Assembly (NCBI RefSeq): GCF_025336525.1
Contig: NZ_JAOCZP010000002.1
Location: 1-64,000, forward strand
DNA length: 64,000 nt
Source: Chelativorans salis
GTDB taxonomy: Bacteria; Pseudomonadota; Alphaproteobacteria; Rhizobiales; Rhizobiaceae
Direction: 5' to 3'
Part shown: positions 28,448 through 38,597 of the stretch, one piece after another
Layout: each line of letters opens with the position of its first letter
Numbering within the stretch: the first letter of the stretch is position 1
The notes under the pieces: generated by a model
What the model saw: the letters and a program-made list of their open reading frames with translations, nothing else
Database searches by the model: none
What the model was told of the DNA's origin: nothing
Program-made: the position numbers and the translations under genes

Positions 28448-29680
28448 ATGCTGTTTCCCGTCATCCTCAAATCTACCATCCGCACTGGCAGCCTGCGGTT
28501 GATCGATGGTGCGGGAAGAACTCACGTGTATGGCGATGGCTCCCCGCCCCACTGTACCGTTCGGCTGCACGCTCGCCATCTTGACTACACGCTTGCCCTG
28601 AATCCGGAGCTCTCGATCGGCGAAGCCTACATGAACGGCCTGCTGACCGTCGAGGACGGAACGCTCTACGATCTCCTTGAGATTGCTGCACGAAACCTCC
28701 AAAATTTCGAAAAGATGCCGTGGTTCTCGTTGCTGTCGCGTATGATGCGACGGCTCAAGCAGTACAATCCGATCGATCGGGCGCAACGCAACGTCGCCCA
28801 TCATTATGATCTATCGGGCCAACTCTACGATCTCTTCCTCGACAGCGACCGTCAGTATTCCTGCGCCTATTTCATCAATGCCGGCGACAGCCTGGAGACG
28901 GCACAGGAGAACAAGAAACGCCATATCGCGGCAAAGCTGCTGCTCGATCGGCCGGGCCTCAACATACTGGATATCGGCTCAGGTTGGGGAGGGCTGGGCC
29001 TGTATCTGGCCGAAGAAACGGGCGCTGACGTTACTGGTGTCACACTGAGCGTCGAGCAGCACAAAGTGTCCGAGACGCGGGCGGCGACAGCCGGCCTTGC
29101 GGATCGAGCCCGCTTTCAACTGCGCGACTATCGCCAAGTGGCCGGCGAGTATGACCGCATCGTCTCGGTCGGCATGTTCGAGCACGTGGGCAAGAAGAAC
29201 TATGACGAGTTCTTTGCCAAACTCAACGGCCTGCTCAGGGAAGATGGTGTTGCGCTCTTGCATGCAATCGGGTTTTCGGATGCGCCGGCCCCAATAAACC
29301 CGTTCATCCGCAAATACATCTTTCCGGGTGCCGACCTGGCATCCTTGTCCGAAGTCTGCTCAGCCGCTGAGCGCTCGGGCCTGATCGTCACCGACGTCGA
29401 GATCCTCCGTCTTCACTACGCGGAAACTCTCCGCCACTGGCGCAGGCGCTTTATGGCCAATCGGCAGCGCGTCGCGGCGCTCTACGACGAACGGTTCTGC
29501 CGCATGTGGGAGTTCTATCTCGTCTTGTGCGAGATCGGATTTCGCTTTCGTTCCATGATGGTTTTCCAGGTACAGCTTGCCAAGCAATCTCACATTGTTC
29601 CGCTAACGCGTGATTACATGGTGGATTGGGAGCGAGAGCACATGCCGGCGACGCGTCGATATACGCGGGCGGCCGAGTAA
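28448..29680 (+). CDS. Cyclopropane-fatty-acyl-phospholipid synthase-family methyltransferase (second copy)
   Basis: A 410-residue SAM-dependent methyltransferase. Motifs: NVAHHYDLSGQLYDLFLDSD, the SAM site ILDIGSGWGGLGLYL, SVGMFEHVGKKNYDEFF and FIRKYIFPGADL, then the C-terminal RMWEFYLVLCEIGFRF. It differs clearly from the protein at 22158-23387 (SVGMFEHVG here against SIEMIEAVG there), so the two are old paralogues rather than a recent duplication. The ATG at 28448 is eight bases after GGAGG. Expected to modify unsaturated phospholipids in the inner membrane, possibly those made by the desaturase at 14268-15293. Confidence 0.93.
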   Translation: MLFPVILKSTIRTGSLRLIDGAGRTHVYGDGSPPHCTVRLHARHLDYTLALNPELSIGEAYMNGLLTVEDGTLYDLLEIAARNLQNFEKMPWFSLLSRMMRRLKQYNPIDRAQRNVAHHYDLSGQLYDLFLDSDRQYSCAYFINAGDSLETAQENKKRHIAAKLLLDRPGLNILDIGSGWGGLGLYLAEETGADVTGVTLSVEQHKVSETRAATAGLADRARFQLRDYRQVAGEYDRIVSVGMFEHVGKKNYDEFFAKLNGLLREDGVALLHAIGFSDAPAPINPFIRKYIFPGADLASLSEVCSAAERSGLIVTDVEILRLHYAETLRHWRRRFMANRQRVAALYDERFCRMWEFYLVLCEIGFRFRSMMVFQVQLAKQSHIVPLTRDYMVDWEREHMPATRRYTRAAE

Positions 29681-29833
29681 AGCAGCGGAGAATGCCACGA
29701 CGTGCGGTGCAACCAGCACTTGCCATCGCCAGGATGATTCAGCGCGCAGTGTCAGCGATGTCGATTCTGGAGAAAGTTCGCTTTCAGCGGCCACGTTTCT
29801 TTCTTGGCCAATGGTGGCCGAAGGAGAAACACT

Positions 29834-29966
29834 ATGGGATACTCCCGGTATGATCCTGCGGGGCAGGGGAGACCTGCCTGGAATGCAGGCAAGAAAGTCG
29901 GCGCGAAGCGAGCACTGAAGCCCAAGCAGATTTGGGCGATTCGCTTCTTCTTGGATCGAGAGGGGC
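29834..29966 (+). pseudogene. Tyrosine integrase, N-terminal stub
   Basis: From an ATG behind AAGGAGAAAC the frame reads MGYSRYDPAGQGRPAWNAGK, then VGAKRALKPKQIWAIRFFLD and REGRRR. This is the start of a short rhizobial tyrosine-type site-specific integrase (about 200 residues in intact form). After about 44 residues the sequence changes into a TRAP permease fragment in the same frame. The catalytic part (R-H-R-Y) is missing, so it cannot recombine DNA. Confidence 0.65.
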
Positions 29967-29975
29967 GCCGGCGAG

Positions 29976-30307
29976 CTCCTGCTCATGGGCGTCGTCTCCT
30001 TGTTGTCGGGTTGCTGATGGATATCGTCGCAGCCGCGCTGATGCTCATTCCCGTTCTGCTCCCGGCGGCCACTGCCGCAGGAATCGACCCGCTCCATTTC
30101 ATCGTCTTCATGACAGCGAGCCTTGCAGTCGGGCTTGCGACGCCGCCGGTCGGCACCTGCCTGTTCGCGACCGCCTACGTCTCGAGATTGCCTATGGAAA
30201 GGATCGCGCTCGCCGCATTGCCTTTCTACGCGATCAACATCACCATGCTGGCAGTGATTGCCGCTTTCCCCGAAATCGTTCTTTGGCCGGCTGAATGGCT
30301 GAACTAG
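29976..30307 (+). pseudogene. TRAP transporter large permease (DctM), C-terminal stub
   Basis: In frame with the integrase stub, the sequence continues LLMDIVAAALMLIPVLLPAA, GIDPLHFIVFMTASLAVGLA, TPPVGTCLFATAYVSRLPME and a final helix pair. This is the last 100 residues of a DctM-type permease. The upstream ten or so helices are gone. It precedes an intact LysR regulator and a complete TRAP system on the other strand, but is not an exact copy of that permease's end, so it comes from a different TRAP operon. Confidence 0.8.
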
Positions 30308-30401
30308 CACCGGTCCTGATTGTCATGAGGTCTCCGAGACGCAAGTGAGGATGTTTCAAACGGGAATCCACGGATATGGTGCGGGATGACTATCCCGTCC
30401 T

Positions 30402-31400
30402 ATGCAAGGCACCATGCGCGACATCAATATCAAGGCGACTGAGTATTTCGAGGCCGTTGCGCGCCTAGGCTCGGTCACGAAGGCGGCTGGAGAGCTTGGA
30501 GTCTCGCCATCGGCGGTTTCACAGCAGATCCGGCTGCTTGAAAAGCAGTTCGGCGTGAAGCTTTTCCGGCGGGAGAAGCGCAAGCTCATCCTGACGCTTG
30601 ACGGCGATCGCTTGTTTCAGACGACGACGCAGGCCTTCAGCGCCATTCGAAATGCGCGCAACGCGATTTCCCGTCAGCGCGAGGGCCGCAGCCTGACGAT
30701 TCGCGTCAGCCCGAGTTTTGGCGTGCGCTGGCTTGGTCCGCGCATTTACGGGTTTCTGTCAGAGAATCCGGACTGGAACATCCGCATCGATGCCACACCC
30801 GACTTCACGTCATTCGAGATGGAGGTGGTCGATTTCGATCTGCGATACGGGCTAGGTGGCTGGGCCGGGCTGACCGAGCTATGCGTCATGCACGACCTGG
30901 TGCTACCTTTGTGCAGTCCCGACTATCTCAAGCATCTGCGATCCATATCAGCCGACCCGGCTGAACAACTGCAGCATGCTCGGCTGATCGACAGCGTCAA
31001 AACACTGTTTCGGTGGGATTTGTGGCTCGCTTCCAACAAGATCCAGATCCCCAACCTGAGCTATCCGCTCCGTTTCGATCGCTCCTCAATGTCGATCGAG
31101 CTCGCAAAACAGGGCGGAGGCCTGGCGCTCGATAGCGTAAATCTCTGTCTTCCCGAGCTGAGGCGCGGTGAGCTCGTACCCTTTTGCCCGGAGATCCCGG
31201 TCATCGACTTTCCCGCCTACTGGCTCGTCTGTCCGCCGCGGCACTTCAGCCGCCGGATTGTCAATCGTTTCGCGGAGTGGCTTGGGAACGAAAGCGATGA
31301 GCATGAACGTGTTGCCAGAAACACGCTTAAAGACCTGGGATGCAGCTTCAGGCCCGAGACGGGATCGGGGCTGATCCAGGTCAGTCCCTCGGCACTCTAG
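30402..31400 (+). CDS. LysR-family transcriptional regulator (GcvA-like)
   Basis: A 332-residue regulator. The winged helix occupies residues about 8-70 (YFEAVARLGSVTKAAGELGV, SPSAVSQQIRLLEKQFGVKL), and the periplasmic-binding-like effector domain about 95-300 (LTIRVSPSFGVRWLGPRIYG, FDLRYGLGG, LPLCSPDYL). The RLG-TKAA-SPSAVS pattern is of the GcvA group. Length is slightly above normal because of a polar C-terminal extension. It ends four bases inside the convergent TRAP permease gene and is the most likely regulator of that operon, although it is not divergent from it. Confidence 0.9.
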   Translation: MQGTMRDINIKATEYFEAVARLGSVTKAAGELGVSPSAVSQQIRLLEKQFGVKLFRREKRKLILTLDGDRLFQTTTQAFSAIRNARNAISRQREGRSLTIRVSPSFGVRWLGPRIYGFLSENPDWNIRIDATPDFTSFEMEVVDFDLRYGLGGWAGLTELCVMHDLVLPLCSPDYLKHLRSISADPAEQLQHARLIDSVKTLFRWDLWLASNKIQIPNLSYPLRFDRSSMSIELAKQGGGLALDSVNLCLPELRRGELVPFCPEIPVIDFPAYWLVCPPRHFSRRIVNRFAEWLGNESDEHERVARNTLKDLGCSFRPETGSGLIQVSPSAL

Positions 31401-32653
31401 TAGATCGTGAGTGACGGGACGTACGAGATCAGCAGCAATACCGTCAGGGCGATGAAATAGAACGGAAGCAGCGCCCGGACAGTCTCGCCTATGCCGACCC
31501 GCGCGATGGCAGACGAGATGAATAGTGTTGTCCCCACCGGTGGTGTGTAGAGCCCGATCGACAGGTTGACCACCATCATCAGGCCGAGCTGCACGGGGTC
31601 GAGGCCGATCGCCTGACCGATGATGACGAATAGGGGGCCAAGGAGGAGCACGGCGGCCGGCAGATCGAGAAAGGCGCCGATAACAAGCATCACGATATTC
31701 ATCGCCAGGATGATCATCCATGGATCGGAGAAGGATGACGTGACCCACGCGGCAAGCTCTTGCGGCACGCGCCCGACGGTGAGCAGCCACTGGATCGTCG
31801 ACGACGCCATGATGATGAACATGACGGCGCCCGTCATCATTGCCGTTTCCACCGCAGCCGACCACATCACACGCCAGCTCAGGTCGCGATAGATCAGGCC
31901 GCTGACCAGAAGCGCATAGGCAACGGCCATGACGCTGACCTCCGTCGGCGTCGCTACGCCGAAGCGCAGCGTGCCGATGACGAAGACAGGCATGAGCAAG
32001 GCGGGAACGGCGGCGAGCACCTGGCTCCTGAAGGCGCGAAAACCGCCTTCCAGCGGGGCGCGCGGCAGGTTCTTGCGACGCGCGACCCACCAGACGGCGG
32101 CGAACATCCCGATGCCCAGCATGATGCCCGGCAGAATGCCGGCCACGAACAGGTCGACGATGGAGACGTTTGAAACGAGACCGTAGAGAATGAGCGGGAT
32201 CGACGGCGGAATGAGAACCGAGACTGTCGACGAGGCCGAGTTGATGGCCGCGGCGAAGCCCTTCGGGTAATTCTCCTTCAACTGCACCGGGATCAGCGCG
32301 TTTCCCAGCGCGGTTGCATCGGCAACAGCCGACCCGGAAACGCCTCCGAACATCACGGAACCGATAATCGACACCTGGCCCAGCCCGCCCTTGAAACTGC
32401 CGACGAGTAGGCGGGCGATATTGACGAGGTAGACGCCGAAGCGACCGGACATCATCAGGCTTCCCGCCAGGATGAAGAACGGGATCGCCAGCATCGGGAA
32501 GCTCTGTGTCGGCGTATAGAGACGCTGGAGGATCACCGCGAGCGGCTTGCCATCTGCGAGGAGTACGATCGCCACCCCGCCCAACATCGCATGCGCCACC
32601 GGCACCGCGAGCACCATCAGCAACAAGAAGACCCAGACCATGACCGCCGTCAT
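31397..32653 (-). CDS. dctM: TRAP transporter large permease (DctM)
   Basis: A 418-residue protein with about twelve membrane helices, of the DctM type: AIPFFILAGSLMMSGRFGVY, SVMFGGVSGSAVADATALG and FAAAINSASSTVSVLIPPS in the N-terminal half, and NLSIGLYTPPVGTTLFISSA near the C terminus. It forms the sodium-driven transport channel with DctQ, supplied by the periplasmic DctP. Starts 12 bases after dctQ ends. It is the last gene of the operon and overlaps the LysR gene end by four bases. Confidence 0.94.
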   Translation of the reverse strand: MTAVMVWVFLLLMVLAVPVAHAMLGGVAIVLLADGKPLAVILQRLYTPTQSFPMLAIPFFILAGSLMMSGRFGVYLVNIARLLVGSFKGGLGQVSIIGSVMFGGVSGSAVADATALGNALIPVQLKENYPKGFAAAINSASSTVSVLIPPSIPLILYGLVSNVSIVDLFVAGILPGIMLGIGMFAAVWWVARRKNLPRAPLEGGFRAFRSQVLAAVPALLMPVFVIGTLRFGVATPTEVSVMAVAYALLVSGLIYRDLSWRVMWSAAVETAMMTGAVMFIIMASSTIQWLLTVGRVPQELAAWVTSSFSDPWMIILAMNIVMLVIGAFLDLPAAVLLLGPLFVIIGQAIGLDPVQLGLMMVVNLSIGLYTPPVGTTLFISSAIARVGIGETVRALLPFYFIALTVLLLISYVPSLTIY

Positions 32654-32665
32654 TGCAGGCTCCCG

Positions 32666-33238
32666 CTAGCTCAAGCTTGACCGGGCCGGGTCGTGGCTCA
32701 TCGCGTCGACACCGGCCAGATACCGAAGCGCGTCAAATAGGGCGATGAGCGCCATGGCGGCGAAGGCATAGACAAGACCGGTATAGCCCCAGATCTGCTT
32801 GATGCCGAGCGTCGAAAGTGTCTGGAATTGCGCCGCACGCAGGATCGGCTGGCCCGACCACAATACGCCGACCGAAATCGCAAAGATGACGATCTGGATG
32901 ACGAGACAAAGAAGAATTCGCGCCCGCCCCTGCAACATTTCCGCCAGGAGCGTGACGGCGATGTTCCGCCCGCGGGCCGCCGCAATGACGATGCCGCCCG
33001 CGACGAGCCATGGCAAAAGCAGGGCGTGAATCTCGTAGGCCCACGCTATCCCCGACCCGAATGCGTAGCGTAGGACAACGTTGGCGAAGAGCGCCACGAA
33101 CATGAACGCGAGGCACAGGACGGCGACGATCTTGCCGCTGGCTTCGAGAAGATCGATCAGTCGGCCAAGGAGGCGAAGGAAGGGGATACGCCCCTTCCTC
33201 CCTTTGCCGGCACTTTCATGTCCGGCACTGGTCATCAT
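32666..33238 (-). CDS. dctQ: TRAP transporter small permease (DctQ)
   Basis: A 190-residue protein with four helices: IVAVLCLAFMFVALFANVVL, YEIHALLLPWLVAGGIVIAA, ILLCLVIQIVIFAISVGVLW and IWGYTGLVYAFAAMALIALF. The pattern VLRYAFGSGIAWAYE and the helix spacing are typical of DctQ. It associates with DctM in the inner membrane. Its start overlaps the stop of dctP (ATGA-type overlap), a sign of translational coupling. Confidence 0.9.
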   Translation of the reverse strand: MMTSAGHESAGKGRKGRIPFLRLLGRLIDLLEASGKIVAVLCLAFMFVALFANVVLRYAFGSGIAWAYEIHALLLPWLVAGGIVIAAARGRNIAVTLLAEMLQGRARILLCLVIQIVIFAISVGVLWSGQPILRAAQFQTLSTLGIKQIWGYTGLVYAFAAMALIALFDALRYLAGVDAMSHDPARSSLS

Positions 33239-34197
33239 TGACCCGCGGCCTTCTTGAGTGCGGTGACCAGTTCCGGATACTGCTGGGCATATTTCTCGTA
33301 CACCGACGCGGTCGCTTCCTGATAGGCTTTCTTGTCAGCCTCGGCGAAGGTCACGCCCTCCGCTTCCATCTTCGGGCGGAGCGTCTGGTCCCCTTCGAGC
33401 GAAGCCTGCCGCTGTAGCTCTCCCGCCTCCGCAGTTGCCTGGAGCGCGCAGCCTTGCGTCTTTTCATCCAGAGAAGACCACCACGCAAGCCCCGCCACCA
33501 CGGGCGTCGATTCATATTTGTGACCCGTGAGCGTAATAAATGGCGTTATCTCGTGGATCTTTGACGAGTAAATGTTCGTCAGCGGGTTCTCCTGGCCGTC
33601 GAACACGCCTGATTGAAGCGCGGTTGGCAGTTCGGAGAACGCGAGCGGGGCTGGGGCCGCGCCGAGCGCCTCGAAGATGTCGACCGTCATCTGGTCCGGC
33701 GGGGTGCGGATCTTCATGCCTTTGATGTCGACCGGCTCGGGAACAGTCTTCGACACGTGGCTCACATTGCGGATGCCGTTGTCCCAGAAGCCGAGGATCT
33801 TCAATCCGGCCTGCTGCGCGCGTTCATCGAGCATGCCGCCGACCTCGCCGTCGAGAACCTCCCACGCCGAAGGCAGGTCCTCGAACAGGAAAGGCAAGCC
33901 GAGCAGACCGATCTCCGGAACGATCTGGGACATGGCGCCCTGGCTGTTCGCGGTGACGTTGATCACGCCTGCGGTAGCGGAAGTCAGCATCTCGACATCG
34001 TCGCCCATGGTCGCGGACGGAGCGACGTTGACGGTGTCGGCGCCGCCGGTGCATTCGGTGAAGAGTTTTGCCCATTCCTCGGCAGCGACATAGCGCGGAT
34101 TTCCGGGGTTCGCGCCGTGAGCGAAGATGACCTCGGCAGCGTTTGTGCCCGACGCCATCATTGTCGTGGCCAGCAGGGCCATAGCCAATCGTTTCAT
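33235..34197 (-). CDS. dctP: TRAP transporter substrate-binding protein (DctP)
   Basis: A 320-residue periplasmic protein. Signal peptide MKRLAMALLATTMMASGTNA; mature part begins AEVIFAHGANPGNPRYVAAE. Further signatures are SATMGDDVEMLTSATAGVIN, GFWDNGIRNVSH and the binding-site segment KIRTPPDQMTVDIFEALGA, where the arginine normally binds a substrate carboxylate. It therefore probably captures an organic or sugar acid. It lies 92 bases after the SDR gene. Confidence 0.94.
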   Translation of the reverse strand: MKRLAMALLATTMMASGTNAAEVIFAHGANPGNPRYVAAEEWAKLFTECTGGADTVNVAPSATMGDDVEMLTSATAGVINVTANSQGAMSQIVPEIGLLGLPFLFEDLPSAWEVLDGEVGGMLDERAQQAGLKILGFWDNGIRNVSHVSKTVPEPVDIKGMKIRTPPDQMTVDIFEALGAAPAPLAFSELPTALQSGVFDGQENPLTNIYSSKIHEITPFITLTGHKYESTPVVAGLAWWSSLDEKTQGCALQATAEAGELQRQASLEGDQTLRPKMEAEGVTFAEADKKAYQEATASVYEKYAQQYPELVTALKKAAGQ

Positions 34198-34289
34198 CGT
34201 TATTCTCCTCCGTTGGTTTCTGATGATGACATTGTTGCAGGCCCATCATCCCCTCCTCGGCCCGCGTTCAGTGAGTGGGCGTTCTCTTC

Positions 34290-35042
34290 TCAGTGGATCA
34301 GAGCGCCGCCGTTGACGTCGACCTCGGTGCCCGTGCAGTAGGCCGCGAGATTGGACGCCAGGAACAGCGCGCAGCCGGCGACATCGGAGGCTTCGCCCGC
34401 GCGTCCCATCGGGATGTCGGCGACGATCGTTTCAAGCATCTCAGGCGTGAGCCTCCCGCCCGTGATGTCGGTTGCGATGAAGCCGGGGCAGATCGCATTG
34501 ACCCGCACATTGTCGGGTGCGAGCTCGCGCGCCATGGCCTTGGTCAGGCCGAGGACGCCGGCCTTGGCCGCCGAATAGTGCGGCCCTCCGAAGATGCCGC
34601 CGCCACGCTGCGCGGAAACCGACGACAGATTGACGATGCTGCCGGACTTGCGCGCACGCATGCCTGGAATGACGGCCTGGCTCATATAGAGCGTCCCGCG
34701 CAAATTCACGTCGAGCACCGCGTCATAATTGCCGGGCTCGATCTCCATGATCTTGAGCGGCTGGGTGATGCCGGCATTGTTCACGAGCACGTCGATACGC
34801 CCCCAGCGGCCCTCCAGCTCTGCAACGGCTGTGTTGCACGCTGCCTTGTCGGTCACGTTACAGGCGAGCCCGACGTGATCAGGGCCGAGATCTGCGGCGC
34901 CATCGACGGCGGCCTCGGCATCAAGGTCGAGAATCGCTACCGTTGCGCCATGCTCGGCGAAAAGTCTTGCCGTCGCCTTGCCCAGACCGCGTGCGGAGGC
35001 CGCGCCGGTAACGACCGCATATCTGTTCGTCAGAAGGCCCAT
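34290..35042 (-). CDS. SDR-family oxidoreductase in TRAP/transketolase operon
   Basis: A 250-residue classical SDR: VTGAASARGLGKATA (NAD(P) site), DVLVNNAGITQP, SIVNLSSVSAQRGGG, YSAAKAG (catalytic pair) and CTGTEVDVNGG. The likely reaction is oxidation of a sugar acid or polyol to the keto compound. The frame is open to 35147; ATG at 35042 is chosen because GGGAGG lies about ten bases upstream. It sits between split-transketolase genes and the TRAP transporter, so it probably acts on the imported substrate before the transketolase step. Confidence 0.92.
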   Translation of the reverse strand: MGLLTNRYAVVTGAASARGLGKATARLFAEHGATVAILDLDAEAAVDGAADLGPDHVGLACNVTDKAACNTAVAELEGRWGRIDVLVNNAGITQPLKIMEIEPGNYDAVLDVNLRGTLYMSQAVIPGMRARKSGSIVNLSSVSAQRGGGIFGGPHYSAAKAGVLGLTKAMARELAPDNVRVNAICPGFIATDITGGRLTPEMLETIVADIPMGRAGEASDVAGCALFLASNLAAYCTGTEVDVNGGALIH

Positions 35043-35097
35043 TGGCCGCATTCCTCCCATTGCTGAGTGCCTGTCTTCCCTCGCAGGGCGAGTGGCA

Positions 35098-36141
35098 TCA
35101 AAGCCACCCCTTGATGCGTTCGGCGACCTTGTCGACGGAAATCTCATACATGTCGTGCAGCGTCGGCAGCGCGCCCGCCTCGAGAAATTCGTCAGGCAGG
35201 GCGATCATCCGAAACGAAGGCGCGACACCATTCGTCAGCAATGTACGCGCCACCGCCTCGCCCAGGCCGCCCACCTCTGTGTGGTTTTCCGCCGTCACCA
35301 CGAGCCGCCCGCCCTTGCCCGCCTCGGCAAGGATCGTCTCCGTGTCAAGCGGCTTGATCGTGGGGACATGCAGGACGGCGACATCCACATTGTCAGCGGC
35401 CAGTCTCTCGGCGGCATCGAGCGCCCGCATGGTCATGAAGCCGGAGGAAATGATGAGGACGTCCTTTCCTTCCCGGATCATCTGGGCTTTGCCGAGCTGG
35501 AATTTGTAGTCGGGCTTGTGGCGGGTCAGCACCGAGGGGACCTTGCCGCGCAGGAGCCGCGAATAGACCGGACCGTCGTGCGTTGCGATCTGCGGCACCA
35601 TGCCGGCGATGTCGTCGGCATCGCAGGGGTCGATAATGGTCATGTTCGGCAGGCCGCGGAAGATCGCAAGATCCTCGGTCGCCTGATGGCTCGGACCGTA
35701 GCCGGTGGTGAGGCCGGGCAAGGCGCAGATGATCTTTACCGGCAGGTTTTCCTCAGCGATGGCCATGGCGATGAAATCGTAGGCACGGCGCGAGGCGAAG
35801 ACGGCGTATGTCGTCGCGAAGGGAATAAAGCCCTCTCGCGCTAGTCCGGCGGCCGTCGAGACGAGGACCTGCTCGGCCATGCCCATCTGGTAAAACCGGT
35901 CGGGCATCACGTTCGCGAAGACATGCAGGTCCGTGTATTTCGACAGATCGGCCGTCAGTCCGACGATCCGGTCGTCTTTCTTCGCCAGGTCGACCAGCGC
36001 GTGGCCGAAAGGAGCGTTGACGGTGTCGTATCCTTCCGCCGCCAGAGAGGCGATCATGGCGGAGGTGGCCATCCGCTCGCCGTCCGTGATGCGCGGAACC
36101 CGGCGCTGCTCGTATTTGCGGGCCATCGAAGCGAGCGTCAT
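35098..36141 (-). CDS. Transketolase, C-terminal subunit
   Basis: A 347-residue protein containing the pyrimidine-binding domain and C-terminal domain of transketolase: TADLSKYTDLHVFANVMPDR, FYQMGMAEQVLVSTAAGLA, the TTYAVFASRRAYDFI segment, GPSHQATEDLAIFRGLPN and PLDTETILAEAGKGGRLVV. It pairs with the N-terminal half encoded just upstream; start and stop overlap as ATGA. Split transketolases move a two-carbon ketol unit between sugars and are often found in sugar-acid or branched-sugar pathways. Catalytic acid E in MAEQ is present. Confidence 0.93.
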   Translation of the reverse strand: MTLASMARKYEQRRVPRITDGERMATSAMIASLAAEGYDTVNAPFGHALVDLAKKDDRIVGLTADLSKYTDLHVFANVMPDRFYQMGMAEQVLVSTAAGLAREGFIPFATTYAVFASRRAYDFIAMAIAEENLPVKIICALPGLTTGYGPSHQATEDLAIFRGLPNMTIIDPCDADDIAGMVPQIATHDGPVYSRLLRGKVPSVLTRHKPDYKFQLGKAQMIREGKDVLIISSGFMTMRALDAAERLAADNVDVAVLHVPTIKPLDTETILAEAGKGGRLVVTAENHTEVGGLGEAVARTLLTNGVAPSFRMIALPDEFLEAGALPTLHDMYEISVDKVAERIKGWL

Positions 36142-36992
36142 TGCGGCTTTCCTTCTTCCAGAACGGCCAGCGCCTTGCTCCATTCGTCGGCTTCGACACG
36201 GACGAAATGGGTGATCTCGCGGCTCTCGAGGAAAGGCACGCCCTTGCACATCCTGGTGTCGAAGATGATGACGCGCGGCTTTGGCTCGCTGACGGCACGC
36301 GCTTTATCGAACGCCGCGACGACGGCGTTGAGGTCGTTTCCATCCACGCGCTGGCAATGCCAGCCGAAGGCCTCCCACTTCGCTTCCAAGGGCTCCGAGC
36401 ACAGCATCTCGGTCGACTTTCCGTCGGCCTGCTGGTTGTTGAAGTCGACGAGGCAAATCAGGTTGTTGAGTTTATGGTGCGCGCCCGACATCGCGGCTTC
36501 CCAGGTCGAGCCTTCGCCAAGCTCGCCATCCGACATCAGATTGTAGACCAGGGCGGGGTTCTTCTTGCGCTTCAAACCGAGTGCCATCCCGACGGCAATT
36601 CCCAGGCCGTGGCCGAGCGAGCCGCCTGTGATTTCCATGCCCGGCGTGTAGGAGGCCATGCCCGACATGGGCATGCGGCTGTCATCCATCCCATAGGTCT
36701 CAAGTTCCTCCTCGGGCAGGATGCCGGCTTCCATGAGGACGGCGTAGAGTGCGATTGCATAGTGCCCGATTGACAGGAGGAAGCGGTCGCGACCCTCCCA
36801 TTCGGGGTCTTCCGCGCGGTATTCGAGAGCGTGGAAATAGGAGGCGGCAAGCACGTCGGCAATGCCGAGAGCCTGGCCTATATAACCCTGCCCCTGCACC
36901 TCGCCCATCAGCAGCGCTTTGCGGCGAATGTTCCATGCGCGCTGCGCCAACGTCATGTTCGACCCGCGGACAGTGCGGACAGCGCCTTCCAT
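36138..36992 (-). CDS. Transketolase, N-terminal (thiamine diphosphate-binding) subunit
   Basis: A 284-residue protein. SIGHYAIALYAVLMEAGIL, TGGSLGHGLGIAVGMALGL and the thiamine diphosphate motif SDGELGEGSTWEAAMSGAHH, followed by LICLVDFNNQQADG, are the marks of the ThDP-binding half. It must assemble with the C-terminal subunit. GGGAGGAATTT precedes the ATG. As the first gene of the - strand run it probably marks the operon start; the promoter should lie in 36993-37100. Confidence 0.93.
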   Translation of the reverse strand: MEGAVRTVRGSNMTLAQRAWNIRRKALLMGEVQGQGYIGQALGIADVLAASYFHALEYRAEDPEWEGRDRFLLSIGHYAIALYAVLMEAGILPEEELETYGMDDSRMPMSGMASYTPGMEITGGSLGHGLGIAVGMALGLKRKKNPALVYNLMSDGELGEGSTWEAAMSGAHHKLNNLICLVDFNNQQADGKSTEMLCSEPLEAKWEAFGWHCQRVDGNDLNAVVAAFDKARAVSEPKPRVIIFDTRMCKGVPFLESREITHFVRVEADEWSKALAVLEEGKPQ

Positions 36993-37507
36993 AAATTCCT
37001 CCCGGCTTGGCTTTATGCCTTCGAACTGTGGGAGAATGGCTACACCGGGAACGCGCCAGTCGTCCTTTATGAAAAATTACAGACTAGTGTAGCTGTTCTT
37101 CAGAATTTGGCCGCGCTACTCCTTGACTGTCTGCTGCCGAGAAGCAGTGCGAGGCATTGAGGTAATGTGAAATGGTCCTGCGCTTTGCCGACGAAGCAGA
37201 CCAGGCGCCCTGATCCAGGACGGTCTGCTCAACTTGCGCCACTGCGATAGTGAACCAGCGCGATCGCGGCGCCGCGTTGCCCCAGGTCGGGTGGAGTGTT
37301 CGATCACCTCGGCCATCTGACCGCTGGCGTTGCTGAACCGGCTGTCACTTCAAAACACGCCCTTAGGTGAAATCGCGCACGAAAAATGGCTCGATTGGGC
37401 CGAAATAGGCCGCTCCGGGCCAGTTTTCCCTCCCGAAAAGGAACGTTGAGCTGCGGAAATGCCGGCAAGCGACGGCCGGCAGGCGCCCGTGGACTGGCGG
37501 CCGGCTT
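36993..37507. other. Gap without a supported gene
   Basis: About 515 bases between the transketolase operon start and the end of the potA gene, both on the - strand. It must hold the transketolase promoter. The stretch at 37380-37450 (with GAAATAGGCCGCTCCGGGCC) has the feel of rhizobial non-coding repeat debris. No protein family is visible. This gap marks the border to the catabolic island. Confidence 0.45.
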
Positions 37508-38596
<1,089 letters not shown>

Positions 38597-38597
38597 G

